A DNA stretch of 8,452 nt from Hydrogenothermaceae bacterium (lineage in GTDB: Bacteria; Aquificota; Aquificia; Aquificales; Hydrogenothermaceae): positions 1 through 8,452 of the forward strand of contig WFXI01000012.1 of assembly GCA_015490675.1 (NCBI GenBank), written 5' to 3'. Both the position numbers and the translations under genes were made by a program. Shown piece by piece: positions 5,949-8,452 of this stretch. Each line of letters starts with the position of its first letter. Position 1 is the first letter of the stretch. Below the pieces are notes generated by a model that had not been told where the DNA came from, did no database searches, and saw nothing but the letters and a program-made list of their open reading frames with translations.

Positions 5949-6410
5949 ATGGAAAACTGGAAAGAGAAAATAGAAAATTGGAGAGAAGAAGGAAAAAAAA
6001 TAGTTTTCACAAATGGATGTTTTGATATTATCCACGCTGGACATGTTGATTATTTAGAGAAAGCAAAAGCACTTGGAGATGTCTTGGTAGTTGGGCTAAA
6101 TTCTGACAGTTCTGTAAGAAGACTAAAAGGAAAAGATAGACCAATTAACAAATTAGAGCATAGAAAAAAAGTTTTACAGGCTTTAAAACCAGTAGACCTA
6201 GTTATTGTTTTTGAGGAAGATACACCAGAAGACTTAATAAAACAGGTTAAACCAGATGTTTTAGTAAAAGGAGGAGACTATACTATAGAAAATATTGTTG
6301 GGGCAGATTTTGTCCAAAGCTATGGAGGAAAAGTTATAACAATAGATTTTGTTTACGATATATCAACAACTAAAATAGCGGAAAAAATCAGAGGTAAAAA
6401 ATCGGAATAG
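5949..6410 (+). CDS. rfaE2: D-glycero-beta-D-manno-heptose 1-phosphate adenylyltransferase
   Basis: A 153-residue cytoplasmic nucleotidyltransferase that joins heptose 1-phosphate and ATP to make ADP-heptose for the lipopolysaccharide core. It corresponds to the C-terminal domain of E. coli HldE, encoded here as a separate protein. Motifs are FTNGCFDIIHAGH (20-32) with the HxGH nucleotide-binding signature (29-32), GLNSDSSVRRLKGKDRP (49-65), VKGGDYTIENIVGA (106-119) and ISTTKI (138-143). Length and motif order are typical. GAGG (5937-5940) lies 8 bases before the ATG, and the previous stop codon (5946-5948) abuts it. The kinase partner (rfaE1) is not in the window. The last codons contain the Shine-Dalgarno element proposed for pgsA, and the stop at 6408-6410 lies within the start of pgsA. 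Confidence 0.95.
   Translation: MENWKEKIENWREEGKKIVFTNGCFDIIHAGHVDYLEKAKALGDVLVVGLNSDSSVRRLKGKDRPINKLEHRKKVLQALKPVDLVIVFEEDTPEDLIKQVKPDVLVKGGDYTIENIVGADFVQSYGGKVITIDFVYDISTTKIAEKIRGKKSE
6391..6403 (+). promoter_or_regulatory. Ribosome binding site and probable ATC start of pgsA
   Basis: GAGG (6391-6394) is followed by TAAAAA and then ATC (6401-6403) in the pgsA frame. The 13 bases match the initiation region of the downstream hotdog gene (6937-6949) at 12 positions; the only difference is the last base, ATC here against ATG there. No ATG, GTG or TTG occurs in this frame between the upstream stop (6395) and TTG 6488. ATA at 6407, overlapping the rfaE2 stop as ATAG, is the main alternative. 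Confidence 0.55.
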
Positions 6411-6943
6411 GAATTGCTAACTGGCTTACTATCACAAGGATATTTTTAATTCCTGTTTTTGTAATTTTTATTGGATATAACAAGCCTTTGTATGCTTTAC
6501 TTGTATTTATCCTTGCAGGAATTACAGATGCGTTAGACGGATTTTTAGCAAGAAAATTAAACCAAATAACATATCTAGGAAAAATATTAGACCCTATTGC
6601 AGATAAAGCACTACTTATAACTAGTTTTGTTTTTATCTACACTTCTAGCCTAGAAGTAAAATTTCCATTCTGGTATGTTGTAATTGTAATCAGTAGAGAT
6701 ATTTATCTAGTTGCAGGAGCAATTTTAATATATTTTCTAAAAGGTGGAGTAAAAATAAATCCATCTTTGTTTGGTAAATTAACAACATTTTTTCAAATTG
6801 CATCTATAATTGTTATTTTAGTTGCCAATATTTTATTTATTCCTATGTATTTAGTAAATATTACAATATATTTAGCTACTTTATTTACAATTTTATCTAC
6901 GATAAATTATACAAATGAAGGAATAAAACAACTTATGAGGTAA
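6401..6943 (+). CDS. pgsA: CDP-diacylglycerol-glycerol-3-phosphate 3-phosphatidyltransferase
   Basis: This inner-membrane enzyme makes phosphatidylglycerophosphate, the precursor of phosphatidylglycerol and cardiolipin. Numbering is from ATC 6401 (180 residues). The complete CDP-alcohol phosphotransferase signature is present: Asp43-x2-Asp46-Gly47-x2-Ala50-Arg51-x8-Gly60-x3-Asp64-x3-Asp68. About five or six membrane segments are predicted. The first usual start codon in frame, TTG 6488, gives only 151 residues and removes the first helix, ANWLTITRIFLIPVFVIF, which matches the conserved N-terminus of PgsA (N-L-T-x-x-R-I). That stretch is encoded upstream in an open frame back to 6398, so the true start lies near 6401-6413. 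With it the length is normal for the family. It overlaps rfaE2 by 10 bases and ends 3 bases before the next ATG. Related phosphatidyltransferases (phosphatidylserine synthase) are less likely given size and N-terminus. Confidence 0.9.
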   Translation: MGIGIANWLTITRIFLIPVFVIFIGYNKPLYALLVFILAGITDALDGFLARKLNQITYLGKILDPIADKALLITSFVFIYTSSLEVKFPFWYVVIVISRDIYLVAGAILIYFLKGGVKINPSLFGKLTTFFQIASIIVILVANILFIPMYLVNITIYLATLFTILSTINYTNEGIKQLMR

Positions 6944-6946
6944 AAA

Positions 6947-7336
6947 ATGCAAATAAAAACTCATAAAGAAATAAATCAAGAGCTTTGTGGAACACCTATT
7001 GCCATTCAAGATGGAGAATTTGCAGTAGTAAAGCTAAAATTAACAGAAAATATGAAAGCTGACGAAAAAGGACTTGTGCACGGAGGCTTTATATTTGGAG
7101 GAGCAGATTACTGTGCAATGCTTACAGTAAATCATCCAAATGTAGTTTTAGCAAAAGCCGAAGTTAAATTTATAAAACCTGCAAAAGTAGGAGAAGAAAT
7201 TATATTTAGAAGCAAAGTTTTAGAAAAAAATGAAAATAAGTATTTAGTAAAAGTTAACGGATTTAATCAAGAAGATGCAGTTATATTTACAGGAGATTTT
7301 TACTGTGTAATTACAGAAAAACATGTTTTAGAGTAG
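6947..7336 (+). CDS. Hotdog-fold thioesterase-like protein (PaaI/YiiD type)
   Basis: A 129-residue single hotdog-fold domain, probably cytoplasmic and oligomeric. The core motif is LVHGGFIFGGADYCAMLTVNHP (43-64), matching the HGG-x6-D/G segment of PaaI-like acyl-CoA thioesterases, with Asp54 in the usual acidic position. VLAKAEVKFIKPAKVGE (67-83) is the typical central strand region. The likely activity is hydrolysis of an acyl-CoA or similar thioester; the substrate is unknown. The start is well supported: GAGG (6937-6940), 6-base spacer, ATG at 6947, with the pgsA stop in the spacer. The next gene starts 4 bases after its stop. The position next to pgsA is compatible with lipid or acyl-group housekeeping, but that is inference. 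Confidence 0.85.
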   Translation: MQIKTHKEINQELCGTPIAIQDGEFAVVKLKLTENMKADEKGLVHGGFIFGGADYCAMLTVNHPNVVLAKAEVKFIKPAKVGEEIIFRSKVLEKNENKYLVKVNGFNQEDAVIFTGDFYCVITEKHVLE

Positions 7337-7340
7337 AAAA

Positions 7341-8452
7341 ATGGTTAATCCAAGCTTTTTTGTTTCAGAAAGTAATAAGCCAGTATATATACTAATTAGA
7401 AGCTTTTTAAACGATAAGTTTATAGGCGTTTTATACGGAGAAAATGGTGTTGGGAAAACATATTTTATAAGAAAACTATTAGAAGAAGAATTTATCTATG
7501 ATTACAACTACATATCTGCGACAGATATAGAAGATATAAGAGAATATCTAGCAGACCTTTATCTTGATGATTATACAATTCTTGTAATAGATGATGCACA
7601 AAACTTGTCTCTAGATGATTTTAGAGAAGTTTTTAAATACTACTTAACCAATAAAACTTTAAATGTAATATTTGTTGGAAATAGAAATCTCAAGCAAAAA
7701 TTAAATTCCTTTAAGTTTAAATCTATAAGAGCAGCCCTTAATTTTATTTTAGAGCTAAAACCACTGCAAAATTTTAAAGAATTTGAAGACTTTGTAAAAC
7801 ACTATACATCTGAAAATGGTATAAGTGTTCACTTTACCAAAGGAGCTTTAAAGTATATTTATAAAAAAACTGGTGGTAGAATTAAAGAAATTATAGAAAT
7901 ATTAGATAAATTAAAGGATAAAAGGTTAGTTACATCTTTATATTTTGAAAAGAAAAAAGTTGTAGTTCCACTCATTGGAACAGTTGTTGCTGTTTCAGGA
8001 GCTTCTTATATTATAGTTTCTGAAGCAGATAAATTAACTAAATTAGTTAACAATGAAGAAAATAAGAGTAAAGAAATAACAAAAATTAATCCTAAAGTTA
8101 TTGAAGAAATAAAACAAATAAAAGAAAAAGATAAAAAAATTATCCAAACAGCCAAAACAAATCCTAGTTTGCTTGAAAAAAAAGAAAAATGTGAAGGAGC
8201 TTCTGGATTAATAGTTGGCGAATGTAGAGCAGAAACTATATCAGAAAATAAAAGAAATTCAACTTTAAACAAGAAAGAAACAAAACTTATAGCCCAAAAG
8301 GAAGAAAATAATAAAAGACAACAAAAGAAAATAAATAAACAAGAAATAAAAAAGCCAAAAAAAGTATACAAATACGCAATATTTTTAGGAGTATTTCGCT
8401 CAGAAAAATCTGCAAAGAAAATATCAGAACTAGCTTATAAGTTAACTGGGGA
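7341..8452 (+). CDS. AAA ATPase with transmembrane helix and C-terminal SPOR domain (partial)
   Basis: The open frame runs off the window end; 370 codons are seen. Residues 1-205 form a cytoplasmic P-loop ATPase of the ExeA/DamX type, with Walker A GENGVGKT (33-40), Walker B LVIDDA (81-86) and a sensor-like FVGN (111-114). One membrane helix follows (about 208-226). Residues 227-340 are a long, lysine-rich, low-complexity linker that would cross the periplasm. YKYAIFLGVFRSEKSAKKISELAYKLTG (343-370) is the start of a SPOR domain, which binds denuded septal peptidoglycan. The C-terminal half of that domain is beyond the edge. The likely role is in cell division or in passing an envelope machine through peptidoglycan. 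Odd: two cysteines (284, 295) in the linker. The ATG lies 4 bases after the previous stop with only weak GAG upstream. Confidence 0.85.
   Translation, partial: MVNPSFFVSESNKPVYILIRSFLNDKFIGVLYGENGVGKTYFIRKLLEEEFIYDYNYISATDIEDIREYLADLYLDDYTILVIDDAQNLSLDDFREVFKYYLTNKTLNVIFVGNRNLKQKLNSFKFKSIRAALNFILELKPLQNFKEFEDFVKHYTSENGISVHFTKGALKYIYKKTGGRIKEIIEILDKLKDKRLVTSLYFEKKKVVVPLIGTVVAVSGASYIIVSEADKLTKLVNNEENKSKEITKINPKVIEEIKQIKEKDKKIIQTAKTNPSLLEKKEKCEGASGLIVGECRAETISENKRNSTLNKKETKLIAQKEENNKRQQKKINKQEIKKPKKVYKYAIFLGVFRSEKSAKKISELAYKLTG

Noticed and set aside
8006..8371. Minus-strand open frame, apparently a membrane protein
   Set aside because: It is the complement of the lysine-rich linker of the AAA-SPOR gene; Phe/Ser-rich content is an artefact of A-rich codons.
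7341..8452. Defence or transposition ATPase
   Set aside because: Walker motifs alone could suggest a TniB-like ATPase, but the transmembrane helix, periplasmic linker and SPOR domain fit an envelope/division protein; no transposase, repeats or defence genes are nearby.

Overview
This 8.45 kb window is strongly AT-rich. It uses AGA/AGG for most arginines, and its proteins are rich in Lys, Glu and Ile. It carries Gram-negative envelope genes: an ADP-heptose pathway enzyme, a prepilin peptidase, and an inner-membrane ATPase with a periplasmic SPOR domain. Together these suggest a Gram-negative, possibly thermophilic bacterium of the Aquificota, Hydrogenothermaceae type (for example Sulfurihydrogenibium). 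The assignment is an inference from composition and gene families, not a database match.

Layout. Bases 1-254 hold a cold-shock protein gene with a GTG start. It converges on a minus-strand gene for a JAMM/MPN+ metalloprotease (287-712), and a perfect 9-bp hairpin between them (264-285) can end both transcripts. Bases 713-799 contain overlapping divergent promoters. From there a tightly packed plus-strand array runs to the window edge: coaBC (coenzyme A synthesis), a YIP1-like membrane protein, a khtT-khtU-type potassium/proton antiporter pair, a small AtpR-like membrane protein, prepilin peptidase (pilD), a ModE-type DNA-binding protein without a ligand domain, an unrecognised membrane protein, rfaE2 (heptose nucleotidyltransferase), pgsA (phosphatidylglycerophosphate synthase), a hotdog-fold thioesterase-like protein, and an AAA ATPase-TM-SPOR protein cut by the window end. 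Most junctions are overlaps or gaps of a few bases; the only sizeable gap is 47 bases (4134-4180). The array is therefore probably one or two long operons centred on the cell envelope.

Most notable point. coaBC and pgsA both appear to lack any ATG/GTG/TTG start that fits. In each, a GAGG Shine-Dalgarno element lies exactly 6 bases before an in-frame ATC, at the place where the protein family begins. The hotdog gene just downstream of pgsA has a 13-base initiation region identical to that of pgsA except that it ends in ATG rather than ATC. This suggests natural AUC initiation, or the same base change or error twice, in two housekeeping genes. No CRISPR array, mobile element, RNA gene or complete novel defence-type system is visible.
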